DNA of 64,000 bases from NCBI GenBank assembly GCA_030789695.1, contig CM061139.1, positions 202,341,641 through 202,405,640 of the forward strand. The letters are read 5' to 3'. Every line of letters starts with the position of its first letter. Positions within the stretch are counted from its first letter, which is position 1. The notes beneath the pieces were generated by a model that did not search any database, was not told where the DNA came from, and worked only from the letters and a program-made list of their open reading frames with translations. Below, in pieces: positions 1 through 12,873 of this stretch. This DNA is from Scilla litardierei (lineage: Eukaryota; Streptophyta; Magnoliopsida; Asparagales; Asparagaceae). The position numbers and the translations under genes are program-made.

Positions 1-2166
1 CCCCAGCTTTGCCTCCTCGTCGCGCCCCGAGAACCCATGGCGAGCTCCGCCCCCGCCGGCGTCCCCTCGACGCGCCTCCGTCCGCCGCACTCTGTCGTGA
101 AGCCCGACGTGCCCCTCCGCCCATACGCCGTCAGTGGAAGCCGCCCGAAGCGCCAACGCCTCGCGTCGTCGTCTTCCACCTCGAACGCTGCCGTCCTCCG
201 TCGTAGCCGCCGCCCCGCTGCCGTTGTCACTGCCACGTCGCCGCCCCGCCGTCGTCCTGTCGCCAGCGTCGAAGACGAACGCCGTTGCACGCATTCGCAA
301 GGGAGGAGAGTGGAAGGTGATCGATGGCATTTTCGTAAATACGAGAAGTATTTTCCTATTTCAAATTTAATTAATTATTAAATGGGTAATAATGGTTTTA
401 AATCCATAACTTAAAATATAGGCCTCAGAAAAATATGAGACTAGCTCCAGAAAATCGGAAATTATATTTAGGATCCAATGACACCAGTCTCATCTTAGTC
501 AGATGCTTACTTTTTTCAGAATCATTTTTAAGACTAAAAATTAAATACATAAAATTCATTCTAAAATTTGTAGCTCTCTGTTTTCAAATACACTGATACG
601 TGATAAAAATATATGTGATAGTAATCTTCGAGACGGTCGTTTTGACTGTGCATTCATGTATTTCCGACTAGTATTGCTCCCGGAATAAATTACGAAAGTT
701 ATATGCTACTTAAATAATTTGAGTGTTTAAAGTTATTTTTGAGCTTCTGAAAATTATAAAAAATAACAGGAGCTTCTGAAAATATTTTCCTTTTGCAGTA
801 AAATTATAATATTTATTTTCAGCTTATGTAAAAATTTTGAACGATTTCCGACACTGTTTCAACCGGTTTTGAAAATCGAAGCGATCTAAGTATTTATATA
901 GAAATGTCATGTCTCTGACCAGTTATTTTTGTGTTGCAGATTCTTGTGCACCAGCCTCCGCGGAAGCCCTAGATCCTCTTCCAGCCTACTACGACGACAT
1001 TGAATTATGCAAGTCACGACAGGTTCTAGATTTAGAAAATCAGTTATTGTACTTGTATGAACTCGTTGCCACCCATATAGCCTCGAACGACAATTTGACT
1101 TGAACCGAACTAGAGACCTAATAGGAAAGTAATCAACCAAAGATTGCTTTACCAACTTTCTTTGGTGGTTGTAGTACACAACCATCAACTTGGGTAAATT
1201 GTGTGCTAAACTACACTACCACGTGCTCGAAGCACGGAAGTATACCTTTTTGTGTTGGACTTGTCTTTATCCTCTTTCTGGTTTTCAATGGGAAAGTCAA
1301 CCAATTGTCTTGGTTCGACTAGCAACATGTGGAACATCCTATGGAACAATCCTGTAAAGAACGTGCACTTGACACATCACTGGGGTATTGGAGTAACTCA
1401 TAGTTAGAGAGAGTACGGGAGTGACTAGAGTTCCATCTTCCTGTCCTGTCGCCTGAGTTTCGGCATCCCGTCCTGCTACTTGAGTTTCGGCAAAATACAT
1501 GTACTGCTGCCTGGGTTTCGGTATTCGTCTGGGTAAGCGCACCCGGGCAAAAGATGAACTAAACGATCACATATTGTACTCTCGTACTTGAGTCACGTAG
1601 TTCTAGTGTAGCTTGCACGGTCACTTCTTTACGGTACATGCACTTTACTTTCTACACTTGTACAGACACTGCATTTTACTTTCTACATTTGTACAGACAC
1701 TGCACTTTACTTTCTACACTTGTCAGACACCGTACTTTTCTTTCACTTTGGTCTACTTGTACGTAGTTACCTTTGTCATACTGGTATAGTACTCCTTTTC
1801 TTTATTTATAACTGTTGTGACTTACCTTCGGTTCCATTTATGGCACCGGCAGACGACGACCTGATCGAGGAGATTGTCCCAGAGTTCGAGGAGCCTGATT
1901 TGACCAAGAGGCTACAGAGTTTTAGCTGCTTGTGTTGGTTGTACTATGTATTTCCATTCCGTATTTCCTTTTCCGTACTTCCTTTATATATTTGTGTTAG
2001 AGAGTGCTGCTGCTTGTTGTACTTTAATTTGGACTGTAATAATGTGTGTAAGCTGGTTGAGTGTTTGGTATATCTCTGGATTGTGGCTATGCTGATTTCA
2101 CTGGTAAACTGCAAGACCTGCAAATAAATCAAATAAGTAACGTGCCCCCGAGAGCAGGTCGTTACA
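1..2166 (+). mobile_element. 3' portion of a long LTR (TGTAACGACC family), cut by the window edge
   Basis: This stretch is colinear with the complete LTR at 24463-27418. Shared landmarks are a GC-rich block (here 1-310), the AT-rich middle, a conserved segment starting ATGGCACCG at 1840 (27083 in the other copy) and the terminal GGTCGTTACA ending at 2166. The 5' end lies outside the window, so solo LTR and full element cannot be told apart. The reading frames at 9-381 fall in the GC-rich part of the LTR and are not genes. Confidence 0.75.
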
Positions 2167-2597
2167 GAACTCGTAGCCATGTATTTATAGAAAACAATTA
2201 CATAATGAGTGGATACCCTAAAGACTAGTGGGCTCCACTTGAGCCTACAAAAGCCCGTTCATAACACTGACCAATATATTTATTTACACTCACGTTCGAA
2301 AGAAGAAAAAAAAATATAAATGTAACAGTATGACCATCTGCTGTGTATTCCATCCGTGTACATTCCTGTTAGTATATTACATCCCGGTTAAGAATTATCA
2401 GCCACCCCCCTCCCCAACAAAAAAAACACTTGTGTATTTCAATTCAATATTGTAACACATAATACCTATTCTATGTGATACGTTAATCAATTGCAGAAGA
2501 AGAATGGTACATATATGAGCTATCTGCTTTTCTCCACATAGTATAAATGATCGACTTTTGTTTTTCATGCCTTCTATAAAGAAGGACGCATCACATA
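2167..2597. other. AT-rich spacer, no gene seen
   Basis: The stretch between the LTR end and a small Helitron holds no open frame of note and no repeat that I can assign. Confidence 0.5.
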
Positions 2598-2960
2598 TCT
2601 ATTACACAATTGAGAAGGTTGTTCTATGTGGCATGTTTGTCTAATGTGGCAATGTCACATCACCATGTGAGACAACCTCCTTATCCACGTCATCCAAATG
2701 ACCAAAAAAACCACCCAAAAAAACCCACAAATACGCATTCAACTAACACCCAAAAACAAACCCAAAAAACTCCGCCAAGCTCAAACATCACCCAAAACAC
2801 ACACAACTTCACACCACACAATCAAAAAAACCTCAAAACCCCACAGACCATACCCACACTCACAACTACTCTTTCCATTTGATCTGATTTGGATCCCGCA
2901 TCATGATTTTGTGGAGTTTTTTTGAGGTCCACATGCACATTGTCCACAGTTAATTTCTAG
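2598..2960 (+). mobile_element. Non-autonomous Helitron, 363 bp
   Basis: The 5' end is TCTATTACACAATTGAG preceded by A. The 3' end is CTAG followed by T, the A/T insertion site expected of Helitrons. A degenerate hairpin (GTCCACATGCACATTGTCCAC region, about 2928-2947) lies about 10 bases before CTAG. The interior carries a CA/AAAACCC-rich strand-biased tract and the phrase GGCAATGTCACATCACCATG, shared with 20949-21303 and, inverted, with about 22640-22680. No protein is encoded. Confidence 0.75.
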
Positions 2961-3398
2961 TTGATATACATGTAAAAGATGTTATACATTGTTTTCCAAA
3001 TAGTAATGTACTTCTATGCCGCAGAAAAATAATCGATTCTTTGCTAACCTTCTTGGATTATCTACACTAATTATTTTGGATCCATTGAACTAAAATTGCT
3101 CCGTCTGCTGGTTTAGTCGTTTGTAACTGTAGCCAATTTTGTTATAAATCAAGTAGCTATGTGCTTAGAAACACAATGACATCCACAAATTTAGACGCGA
3201 GTACTCGTGGCATATTAGTTTATTTTATTTTAAAATGAATAAAAGGTACAATTGATATATTTAATAGAAATCTTTTACATTATCTTGGCCGGCGACTGAC
3301 ACGGCCGCACGTGCGGAGGTCACGTGGGGCGGCCACGTGCACCTCTCTAATCTGCTCCCCTAACCCAATAACCAATCAAGCACAATAAGTATTGATTT
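2961..3398. other. Intergenic, no gene seen
   Basis: This is AT-rich sequence with one short GC-rich patch of overlapping CACGTG-like words near 3300-3345. I assign nothing else. Its last five bases, GATTT (3394-3398), are the target-site duplicate of the Copia element that follows. Confidence 0.45.
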
Positions 3399-3534
3399 TG
3401 TTGTGAATGGGTATTTACTGGGTTGATGAGTTATTGGGCCAACCTAAGTGGTTGGGCCCATACCCACTTGTATTCTCCCCTTTGGCTATAAATATAGACT
3501 TGAGGGCTCTCCCCTCAGTAGTTGATTCATAACA
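3399..3534 (+). repeat. 5' LTR of the Copia element
   Basis: The LTR starts TGTTGTGAATGGG and ends TTGATTCATAACA. It contains a TATAAATA box (near 3487) suited to transcription initiation. It is identical to 10096-10231. Confidence 0.92.
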
Positions 3535-3949
3535 CGTTATCAGCACGAGTCTCTAAAAATTTTTTTTCCCACAAATTTTTCCGTTCGTTGCGAAGGCGAA
3601 GGCGAAGGCGAGACGGTAGATCCACGAGCGCGGTGCAAGGCTTCCTCCATCAAGGGTCGTCATCCGCGTAGGGCTTCGAGCAACCGTCGCTATATCCGGA
3701 GGACGGATATAGAGGTAAAAACTCTAAAAACAAGATTTTTAATCATACGTATGATTACCCCTCCCCTAGATCTCACAAGATCGTCATGGGGATTCATCGT
3801 CGCCTTGAAAACGACGGATTTTTCATCCCAAAACCCCAATTTTTAGGGTAAAAACTCAATTTTTAGGGTTAAAACCCTAATTTTGAACCCTCCGGCGGCT
3901 ACCCGTCACCGGACCCCCCCAAAACCCTCCCCTCGCCGGAAAAACCCCC

Positions 3950-4200
3950 CACCACCATGGCCGCCTCCCCCTGCAGGGGGGGCGGCCCCCGCCGCCGCCC
4001 CTGCAGGGGGCGGCGGCCCCCATGTCCGCCTCCCCCTGCAGGGGGGGCGGCCCCCGAGGCCGCTCCCCCCCTGCAGGGGGGGCGGCCTCCGCGGCCGCGC
4101 CCCCCTGCGGGGGGCGGCCCCCGCCGCCCCCCCGCAGGGGGCGGCGGCGGCGCCGGCCGCGCCCCCACCCGCAGGGGGCGGCGGCGGCGCCCGCCCCCCC
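3950..4200 (+). repeat. GC-only array in the Copia leader
   Basis: These are imperfect tandem copies of a C/G block around the word CCCTGCAGGGGG (PstI-like centre), almost pure G+C. All six frames are open here only because of composition, so the proline/arginine/glycine-rich frames are artefacts. It lies between the 5' LTR and the hairpin repeats. Confidence 0.75.
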
Positions 4201-4245
4201 AGAAACCCTAGAAACAAAAAAAAAAAAAAATTAAAATTAAAATTT

Positions 4246-4463
4246 CCAGATCTGTGGGCCTGAAGCCCACAGCAGATCTGTGGGCTTCAGGCCCACAGAA
4301 TTCAAAAAAAAAAAAAAAATTCCAGATCTGTGGGCCTGAAGCCCACAGCAGATCTGTGGGCTTCAGGCCCACAGATTTCAAAAAAAAAAGGAAAGAAGAG
4401 AAAGGAAAAAAAAAGCCTATGGGCCCGAAGCCCACAGGTCGACTGCGGGCTTCAGACCCGCAT
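4246..4463 (+). repeat. Three hairpin-forming repeats in the Copia leader
   Basis: Two near-identical units (4246-4302 and 4322-4377) and a diverged third (about 4417-4463) each hold an inverted repeat. The arms are TGTGGGCCTGAAGCCCACAG and its reverse complement, separated by a few bases. Each arm is itself partly palindromic (GGGCCTGAAGCCC). Poly-A tracts separate the units. The RNA would form strong stem-loops upstream of gag. Confidence 0.8.
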
Positions 4464-5409
4464 GTTGTTTTATCTGAAAAAAAAAGGGGGAGGCAAAGGG
4501 CTATAAATTTGCCTCAAAAGGCAATTTATTAGCCTAAAAATTAATTTAAAATGGGGATTTAAGGGCAAAATATTCGTGAAAAATCACGGTAAATTACGGG
4601 ACAAATACCGGGCAGGCGAGGACTTTTTGGGGATTCTTGGAGGGGGCTTTTGGGATGATGAGGAAAACTTTTTCCTCTGACAAAGAAAATGTTTATTTTG
4701 GGCTCTTAATCAATTTAATTGATTAAACCCATTCAATTTACAACCTTTGCATTGTAATGATTTTTTTTCTGCAAAAATCATATTTACATGCTTTGCATCT
4801 CTGGTATATTCTGTTGGATATTATATGCGTGGTTGTGCATTGTATTTAAAACTTAATAATTAGAAAGATCCTGCGACCGCTCTGCCGTTAGTAACCTAAC
4901 GGTGTATGACGTTGCCCAGTGGTCCAATAATTATTAAGTGTTTAAATTATCTATCCATCTCTGCGAATATTAAATGCCTGTGATGCCTGTGATGAAAATG
5001 TCTGATGAAAATGTTGATGAGCACAATATTTCTGCATGAATTGCTAAATGTGGTTTTTGGAACGGCCGTTTAGTCCCACAGTTTATTTCCCGCACTTTTC
5101 TTTTATTTTTGAGAGAAATTGTAGTGAGGAATTTATGTAAATGTCAAAGAAAGAAGACCAACTTCCACGAAGACGGAGGCCACGCTTGAAGATGGAGATA
5201 TCATATGGGACCCACGGGGTTTCCAAAGTTGTATTTTCATTTTCTTTAAGCTGCAAATTTGTATAATTTGGACTGTGGACTTTTTTGGACTCTTTCTTGT
5301 GGGACTGGCCGATCCACACATTTAGCTTTTCGTTAAATATTGCCTCCACATGAAAATGTTTTCTCTGAATTAATTATTAATTCATGCATAATTGTGCTCT
5401 ACTAGATAA

Positions 5410-6039
5410 ATGGCCAATATTGCAAGCGTTAATTTCGAAGTACTGGAAGCATCAGAGAGAAACTATCTAAGCTGGAAGCTAGATGTAAAGTTTCACCTGC
5501 GGGCAAAGTCCCTCATCGCTGCTGTGACTGAAAAAGAAAATGTTAGCAATATAGAGAAGGCGCAAGCCATCACCTATATTCGCCGCCATGTGGACAAGAC
5601 CTTAAAGGCTGAATACCTTACGGTCGAAGATCCATTTGAGCTATGGACTGCCCTTGAGGACAGGTATAAACATCAGAAAGATGTTATACTCCCAAGGGCA
5701 CGATATGAGTGGGAGAACATGAGACTACAGGACTTTAAGTCCATTGCTGAGTACAACTCAGCACTTTTTAGCACCACCGCACGCCTGAAGTTGTGTGGTG
5801 AAAAAGTCTCAGAAAATCGCATGCTGGAAAAGACGTATACGTCCTTCCATGAAAAAGATGCGATACTCATGCAGCAATACCGTGAACGCAAGTTCACCAA
5901 GTATTCCGAGCTGCTGTCATGTTTACTCATGGCCGAGCAAAACAGAGAGCTTCTTCTCTCCACTCACAATATACGCTCTCCGGCACTGCCCCCCACCAGA
6001 AGCTCACTATTCCTCTTCCTTCAAAAAGAAGTGAGATAA
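5410..6039 (+). pseudogene. Copia gag (UBN2-type) remnant
   Basis: The frame of 209 codons starts MANIASVNFEVLEASERNYL. It carries the gag signature seen in plant Copia elements: NYLSWKLDVKFHL near residues 18-30, a middle WTALEDRY (about residues 79-86) and a YNSALF segment. The frame breaks near codon 195, just before the zinc knuckle, which sits in another frame at 6193-6234. Gag would form the virus-like particle in the cytoplasm. It is truncated relative to the family, so a functional product is unlikely without a frameshift. Confidence 0.8.
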
Positions 6040-6192
6040 TAAAAGAAAAGAAAGACCACAAAAGGGGGGTCAACAGAAAAATGTCAAGGGTCATGTACAG
6101 CAGCAGCGAAATAATGAAAGTAAGCGGAAGTTCACGAGGCACAAAAAAATAGAAATGATATCCCCCCACCCAAGAGGGAATGGGAAGACCAG

Positions 6193-9100
6193 TGCCAAAA
6201 TTGTGGCATGAAAGGCCACTGGTCCAGACTGTGCCGAACTCCGCATCTTCTCCAGGATTTGTATAAAGAGAACAAGAAAAATAAAGCGGAAACAAACCTG
6301 ATGACATCTGATGCTCCAGTTAAGTTTTTCAGCTGACGACTTGAAAATAATGGCATGCTTAACTAGCCTTTTACTTTTATCTTAGCAAATTGTTATGAGA
6401 GCTTTTTGTATTACGCAATCTGTTTTGATTGAAAAATTTTAGTAGACAATAAATGAAAATGTTTATCTAAATATGCATGTGCCGATACGTTTCATCTTTT
6501 GAAACTGCTCTCATAAATGCTTAGTAGACAATAAACACGTACGATTTCTATCAATACAAAGCCCAATATCAGGGCTATATTGAAGATCCAGGGAATGCAA
6601 CACAGTTGCCCCCAAACGACACAAAAATAATGGATGCACTAATCCCTCCGAATTCCAAAAAGAAACTTTCTAAGTTTCAAGGACATCCGTTTCAACGGAT
6701 CCCATTTGGAAACAGCAAATGTAAAAGAAAAATTACCGTATGCAACGTCTCAAGAAAAAGGAGTAAAATCCACACTTGAACGTTTTGAGAGCCTTATAGG
6801 CCTCTATCATACGAAGATTCGGAGAAAGGAAGCAGAATTAAACGGAGCACCTGAAGTGCCATACATCAGCCAAGTTTTCACTCTGGCATGTTGGACTTGG
6901 CCACCCTGGATTTGTGATGCACAGCATCTTATCCTATGGGTATGACTTGAAGAACCAGAAGATTCTTCAGAAGGGAAAATTCCCTCGCATCCCTTACTAT
7001 AAGGGAAGACTAATTGCAAGGCCATCTCCACAATAAGTTGAAAAAGAATCTCCACGCTTCCTCAAAAAAGAATACAAGGAGACAGATGTGGATAAAATCC
7101 ACCACCCCTAGTGGGCTATTTTGGTACTTCATTGTACTAATAAATGCATCCTCAGAATATTCATACGTATGTCTACTACAAGACCCGCAACTTAGCTTTT
7201 CCAAAGCTATTGGCACAAGAATAAAAATGTTGCGGGCACATTTCCCAGACAATAAAATGTTGTAAATAAGTCTGGTTAATGTTGGGAAATATACCTCCCA
7301 GTCTTTTCAAGAGTATTGCCAATCAACGGGAATTGAAAATGAACATACAAGTGCCGCATGTTCATACCCAAAATGGGTCGGCAGAGTCACTGAAAAGTAG
7401 ACTCCAATGGACTGAACGTCCATTAAATCCCGATTGCCTATGGATGCATGGGGACATGCAAACTCTGCATGCTGCATCGTAAATGAAAATAAGACCCTCT
7501 GGAGGTCAGAGTCTCCAATGCAACTTGCATATGGAATGCCACCGAACATTTCTCATCTGAGAATCTTCGGTCGCGCAGTCTTAAATCCCCATTGCACCAC
7601 CAAAGAGGACCAAATCGGTACTCAGCGTCGCCTAGGTATCCATGCAGGGTTTGACTCACCCTCACTTATAAGATACCTAGAACCCCAAACGGGGGACGCA
7701 TTTAAGGCACATCTTGAAGACTGTGATCTCGATGAGACGAGTTTTCCCAAAAATAGGCCCAGATACTGGAAAATCTGGCGCGAAGAAAATTATAACGTGG
7801 GATACAAACAGCTTGACCCACTATGATCCGGTAACAATACAATGTGTAGATGAGATCCAGAAGATCTTCCACACACAGAACACTGTTCACCAATTACCGG
7901 AATCATTTATTGACAACCAGAAGATTGTCAGATCACACATCCCTGCTGCAAAAACTCCAGCTAGGATTGACATCCCCGAGAATGGATGCAATCCACCAGC
8001 AGCAGAAGTGGCTGATCCTCAACAGAAAAGAGGCAGACCACCAGGCTCCAAGGACAGAAACTCCTGGAGACCTTAAGACAATACTACCACAGGACAATGA
8101 GCTCCTGTCCACACCATCACCCTTCCCGGAATCCACTGCAGAGGAATTGCCGGGAAAAAGTGAAATTAAGTAAATGTTGTACGTACTGGGGAGGTGTTGG
8201 ACAGATAGAACATAAATTGTCGACAATATATTCACGTATTATATTGCCATATACATCGCAATGGCGATGATGTTTGTAAATTATCGTTCCACACTCCGTT
8301 GCTAGAAGGAAAACGTAGAGATTGGCCAAAATGTGGAACGTGGCAATAGAAGATGAGCTGGACTCACTTATGAAACGAGAAATGTTCGGACCTGAAGTCC
8401 AGACACCAAAAGGTGTCAAACCTGTGGATAAAACAAAGTATTGCAAACATAAGAAAAATAGATACAAAATCGTATGCTATACGGTACAACCTATAGCCCA
8501 AGGAAAATTTCGCTGAAACTAGGGATCGAACAAATTCAAATGAGCATGTCTCATAAATGATGCATCAGTCTCCCTAAGTTATCAAAAGCGGATACCTTAC
8601 GATTTGGCGAAGGAAAATTTTGGATATGCTGTTATTGGATGTTGTGACGGCATACCTTCGTGGATATCTTGTAAAGATAATTTCCACATTTCCTTAAAAT
8701 GCCTGAATAGACTTCGGGACGTCTATTCAAATGAAGAAATATAAGTATAACAAATAAATGTACAACCAAGAGAATCACTTGAGAAGTCAATGATTCCTAC
8801 TGAAGGTTGTTTTTGCATCTATGCAAAGAACAGGATTAGAGATCTTAGTTGTAGACAACTAACATCTCATCGGATCTCCTGAAGAGAAAACCGAAATAAA
8901 TGTACTAGCCTGACTTTTAAACATGAAATAAAAAAGACCTAGGCAAATATAAAGTCATGGCTCATAGAATCCTGTTACAAACGCCCAGAAGTGCGTTGGA
9001 GATATTAACAGGACCATTGTCATCCAAAGTACACCTACGGTGGTACACTTACTGGATGAACAAAAAGAACCCTTCCGATCGCTGGAAGAGGGGGAGGATA

Positions 9101-9600
9101 TAACTGGTCCTAAAGTCCCTTATCTTAGTGCAATCATGCACTCCTGGCTAACTGCATCTGTCCCGGTATAACAATTGCAGTAAACTCATTAGCCAGAGAT
9201 AGTTGGCACCTAAAAAGGGCCATTAGACCTGAGTTAAGCCTTCTGCGCTTACTCCAAGGGTCGAAATATTCGGACTTACAAAATGTAGTAGCATCCTCCA
9301 ATGTTTATGCAAATGCAGATTTCAGGTCCAGTCCCTATGCTGAGAAATCACAGAACGGGTACCCACAGTGGGATGGCCATCCCCTGCAGATCTGCAAAGC
9401 AACTTATGAAGGCAACATCATCCTATCATTCCGAGATCCTCACCATTCCAGAATCACACCAATGGTGTATTTGAGGGCGCCTGGTGGTACATCACATCCC
9501 AGTGACGACTGGGATAGAGGCTGGTTCTGTGGAGCTAACCATATAGTCTGAAGACCACATCAGAGGCGACAAAACTTAGCAACCTCCTCAGAGTCCCTGG
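6193..9600 (+). pseudogene. Copia pol remnants (CCHC knuckle, integrase, RT, RNase H)
   Basis: A CCHC knuckle, CQNCGMKGHWSRLC, is at 6193-6234. Gag-pre-integrase text LWHVGLGHPGF begins near 6883. Integrase-core text (FWYFIVLINASSEYS) is near 7120-7260. An integrase fragment, VPHVHTQNGSAES, lies near 7350-7390. The reverse-transcriptase start (WNVAIEDELDSLMKRE) is near 8330-8380. RNase H text (DFRSSPYAEKSQNGY-like) is near 9310-9360. These pieces are in different frames with many stops, and the catalytic RT centre (YVDD) was not found. Pol cannot be expressed from this copy, and any movement would depend on a partner element. Confidence 0.8.
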
Positions 9601-10095
9601 ATTCAGCAGCTGCTTGATGGTGACAAAATTTGTAATTTGTGTACATTTTCGGAATATTGTAAATAGGAGTGATGAGATAAGCCTAAGAGATCTGAAAGCC
9701 TAAGAGCTTTTACAGATCAGGGGGAGTTGAGGGAATTTGTACTCTTTTCCCTTAGCTATGGTTTTTCCCACTGGGTTTTCCATAGCCAAAGGTTTTAACG
9801 AGGCAAATCAAATCAACTCTGGATCCCGAAGTATCCACCCCTCTGTGACGCTCAGAATCCAGAAGTATTCATGAGCAGAGTCACTTGTACAAATCAGGGG
9901 GAGTTAAAGAGCGTTTGCACTCTTTTTCCTTAACTATGGTTTTTCCCACTGGGTTTTCCATAGCCAAAGGTTTTAACGAGGCAAATCTCACCAACTCAGG
10001 ATCCTGAAGTATCCACCCCATGTGAGACCCAAACAGGCTCAGAATCCTGAAGTATTCATGAGCGGGGTCCACAACCATGGCTGGATAAGGGGGAA

Positions 10096-10231
10096 TGTTG
10101 TGAATGGGTATTTACTGGGTTGATGAGTTATTGGGCCAACCTAAGTGGTTGGGCCCATACCCACTTGTATTCTCCCCTTTGGCTATAAATATAGACTTGA
10201 GGGCTCTCCCCTCAGTAGTTGATTCATAACA
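10096..10231 (+). repeat. 3' LTR of the Copia element
   Basis: It is identical to 3399-3534 along all 136 bases. It is preceded by the polypurine tract at 10087-10095 and followed by the GATTT target duplicate. Confidence 0.92.
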
Positions 10232-10236
10232 GATTT

Positions 10237-11809
10237 AAATTTAAATTATACAAATACTAATTGCTTTTTGATGGTCAACAGCTAGAGACGCGTTCACACG
10301 TGTGAAACAAGTTTATTAGGATCCAAGTTCTAACATGCGCCGAAATCGTTGACGAGAAAGATGGTGCGTAGGCTAATACTTTCTCAATGAGCGATCAATT
10401 ACGTAACCGTCTTTTTTATGCGTACAAAATTCAACTTAGGCGTTGAGTGCGCAATTAGCAGTGTCACAGCGCATCAATTTTTCGATTTCGGGTTGCGATT
10501 TAATTAATTTGACTCAAATTTTGTTTACTTCCCCATAAATAATTTGTATCTTTTCTCAGGCCCATGCATTTCTTCTTATTCTAATTGCAAAGCACCAGTT
10601 TTAATATTTAAAAAAAAATTAAAAAATTAAAAAAAAAAGTAGAATCACAAGGCGCCTATATATAGTATTTTGCTGGCAATGCACTGTACTCCTCGTGCCT
10701 ATTAAAGTGCTAATTAATTAGGTATCCACTGCTAATTAATATTATAATTAATTACACTATGGAATGAGAGGAGATCATGCTGGCAGACTCCATTTTGTTA
10801 TGTTAAAATGCGAATATTTTAGAGAACATAATAAGGTTTCAATGGGGTGGGAAGCCTGATAAATTATGAGGGGCCACGTGTGGAGCACCTCAAGTATCTG
10901 TTTTGGATTTGCAAGCAATTAGGGATGGAGCTTATCTTAATGATGTGGAGAGGACCTTTTCATGTCACATCTGATTAAGGTATGAGAAATTTTTGGAGGG
11001 TCGTCCACTATAGTTGGAGAGTTGTATTAAGAAAGTTAATTATGATGCAACTTTTGATGTCTTTTAGCAATCAAAAACAAGCTTTATGCATAAAAGGGAA
11101 GGATGTTTGCGAGAGTGTCCAAATTACCAAGATTCGGAATCTGATCAGGGTTGATTAGTCAGTATTATTAACCATAAGATAATGCAAACTGGGTTGAATT
11201 TGCTTCCAAGTCTCTGTTGGTGGCTCATTGTGTAACTTGTGGGTGGGTTTGATAGGAACAAGCTGAAGAGTCTGGAGATTGAGAGTGCTGCATGAGAACA
11301 ACAGAGGAGACGACTCTAATGTGGATTAGAGAATTTTTTAAGGATTTTAACATGAGAGAGAGAGACGTTGAACCAAAAAGAGTGTGTTGTTTGGACGAAA
11401 ATCATGTTCATGTGGCATGTTTCGGGTCACATCGAAAACAAATTTCATGTTTGCACTCACAAGTGGACCAGCTTTTAGTTTTGGATATATATTTCAATGG
11501 AAAAATAATAATATGTACAAATTGTGAGAAGTACTAGACACAAAAGCACACAACTACAAAAAAGTGAGTCCAATTTTCTTCTGAGTGTTAGACACAAAAG
11601 CACGTTTTTATAAATCAAGCTATGGCCGTAAAAGCTAGTCAGCTTAGTTGTCAAAAAATCATTCCCTCTTTTTTCTGATGTACCCAAAAAAAGAAAAATG
11701 TATGCCCCTGAATCCAATTATTTGTAATTGGGACATATTGTTCTAAATAATAATATGCTATATTTTATCTGAGTATTATTATAAATATTTGTCTATATTT
11801 TATACTTAG
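10237..11809. other. AT-rich intergenic sequence, no supported gene
   Basis: Short frames occur (for example 11292-11537) but carry no recognisable domain, codon pattern or splice context. I see no terminal repeats. It may be old repeat debris. Confidence 0.4.
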
Positions 11810-12540
11810 ATTAAGTCCTGAGACTTAAGGTGAGGTCAAACAACTTGTATCGAGATGAAGATCACGATCATGGAGAAGTGTTTCGACCGTTTATAGCATA
11901 AGTCTAAAATTGTTCGTAGTCGTATATGCATCGGGAAGGACATCGATGCATCAGATAGTCTTGTGTACTCTGTCTTCACCTGGCGTTGGTGACGATGATC
12001 TCATGATCGTTCGATTTTGGATAAATCGGAGACGAGACACATGTGCTCATTACAGAATGAGTTTACTGAACGACACAACGAGAGCTGCTACAAGTAATGC
12101 TCATACCAAACTGTCAATGGTAGCCCTCAAGTGATAATATGCAACCTGGTCCTTTGACTGAAGGTCATTGGACGAGCCTATGCGTAACGGTGTCACTTAG
12201 ATCTCTGACATAGCTTCGAGACAGGGCATATCGAAAGGTCTTCGGTTGGGTGGCACTTGAAGCATACGAGGGGAGTAGTAGCCAAGCGAGGATTCGTCTG
12301 TCCCGTATGTGTGGAGTTAGTGTCACGGAATCGGTACGGTCCTAAGCGGAAATCCTTGGCCGAGATGTGTTGGATATGATCCAACATGACAATGTAAAAC
12401 TGAATGATGCTGATCAAATCACGAAGCTATTAAGGGTTGACATTCAACCATCCTATAGGTTTCGCAACGACATATTGTTGACGAAGGGATCAAAACTACG
12501 GAATTCATCACTGACATAGACAGGGTGGTCCCGACAACAC
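11810..12540 (+). repeat. Fragment related to 42600-43340, opposite orientation
   Basis: Reverse-complementing this segment gives long colinear similarity to 42600-43340. Shared phrases include GTCGGGACCACCCTG, GATGAATTCCGTAGTT and AATGAGCACNTGTGTCTCGT. The match is interrupted by substitutions and small gaps. It is a broken copy of the repeat that lies next to the left LTR of the 37.1-48.9 kb element. Its right end abuts the truncated Gypsy derivative at 12551. Confidence 0.7.
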
Positions 12541-12873
12541 TCAAGTCAGGTGGACCCAGTTTCGCCCCAAAACAGACCCGAATGGCTGTAGATGGGTTTT
12601 ATTGCGATTTGGGGGCTGTTTTTCAGCCTTCTTCTTCTCTTTTGATTTTTTAGGGCTTGGGGGAAAGCTTGGAGGCCATGGAGATGATGGGAAAGCTTGG
12701 AGGAGGAGCAAATGGGTGGAAGTAAGGGTTCATTTGGGAGAGTTCTTGGGTGAAATCCTTCCTCCCCTTTTTGTAATTTTGCATCTCTCTTTTGTAATGA
12801 ATTTGGATTATTGTTGAATGAAAATTCAATCTTTTATTTCATGATGATTGAGTAGTGTTGAATAGCTTGGATT

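Larger units (their letters stand above)
3399..10231 (+). mobile_element. Ty1/Copia-type LTR retrotransposon, 6833 bp, decayed inside
   Basis: Two 136-bp LTRs (3399-3534 and 10096-10231, both TG...CA) are identical base for base as read. The element is flanked by the 5-bp duplication GATTT (3394-3398 and 10232-10236). A purine-rich tract AAGGGGGAA (10087-10095) immediately precedes the 3' LTR. The inner order is gag, CCHC knuckle, gag-pre-integrase, integrase, reverse transcriptase and RNase H remnants, which is the Copia order. Only gag keeps a long frame. A leader of about 1.9 kb separates the 5' LTR from gag. I did not recognise the usual TGGTATCAGAGC primer site; the sequence after the LTR is CGTTATCAGCACGAG. 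Confidence 0.92.

Noticed and set aside
3883..4263. Long overlapping Pro/Ala/Gly/Arg-rich frames on both strands
   Set aside because: They exist only because the G/C array lacks stop codons. They lie in the untranslated leader of a Copia element and show no domain.
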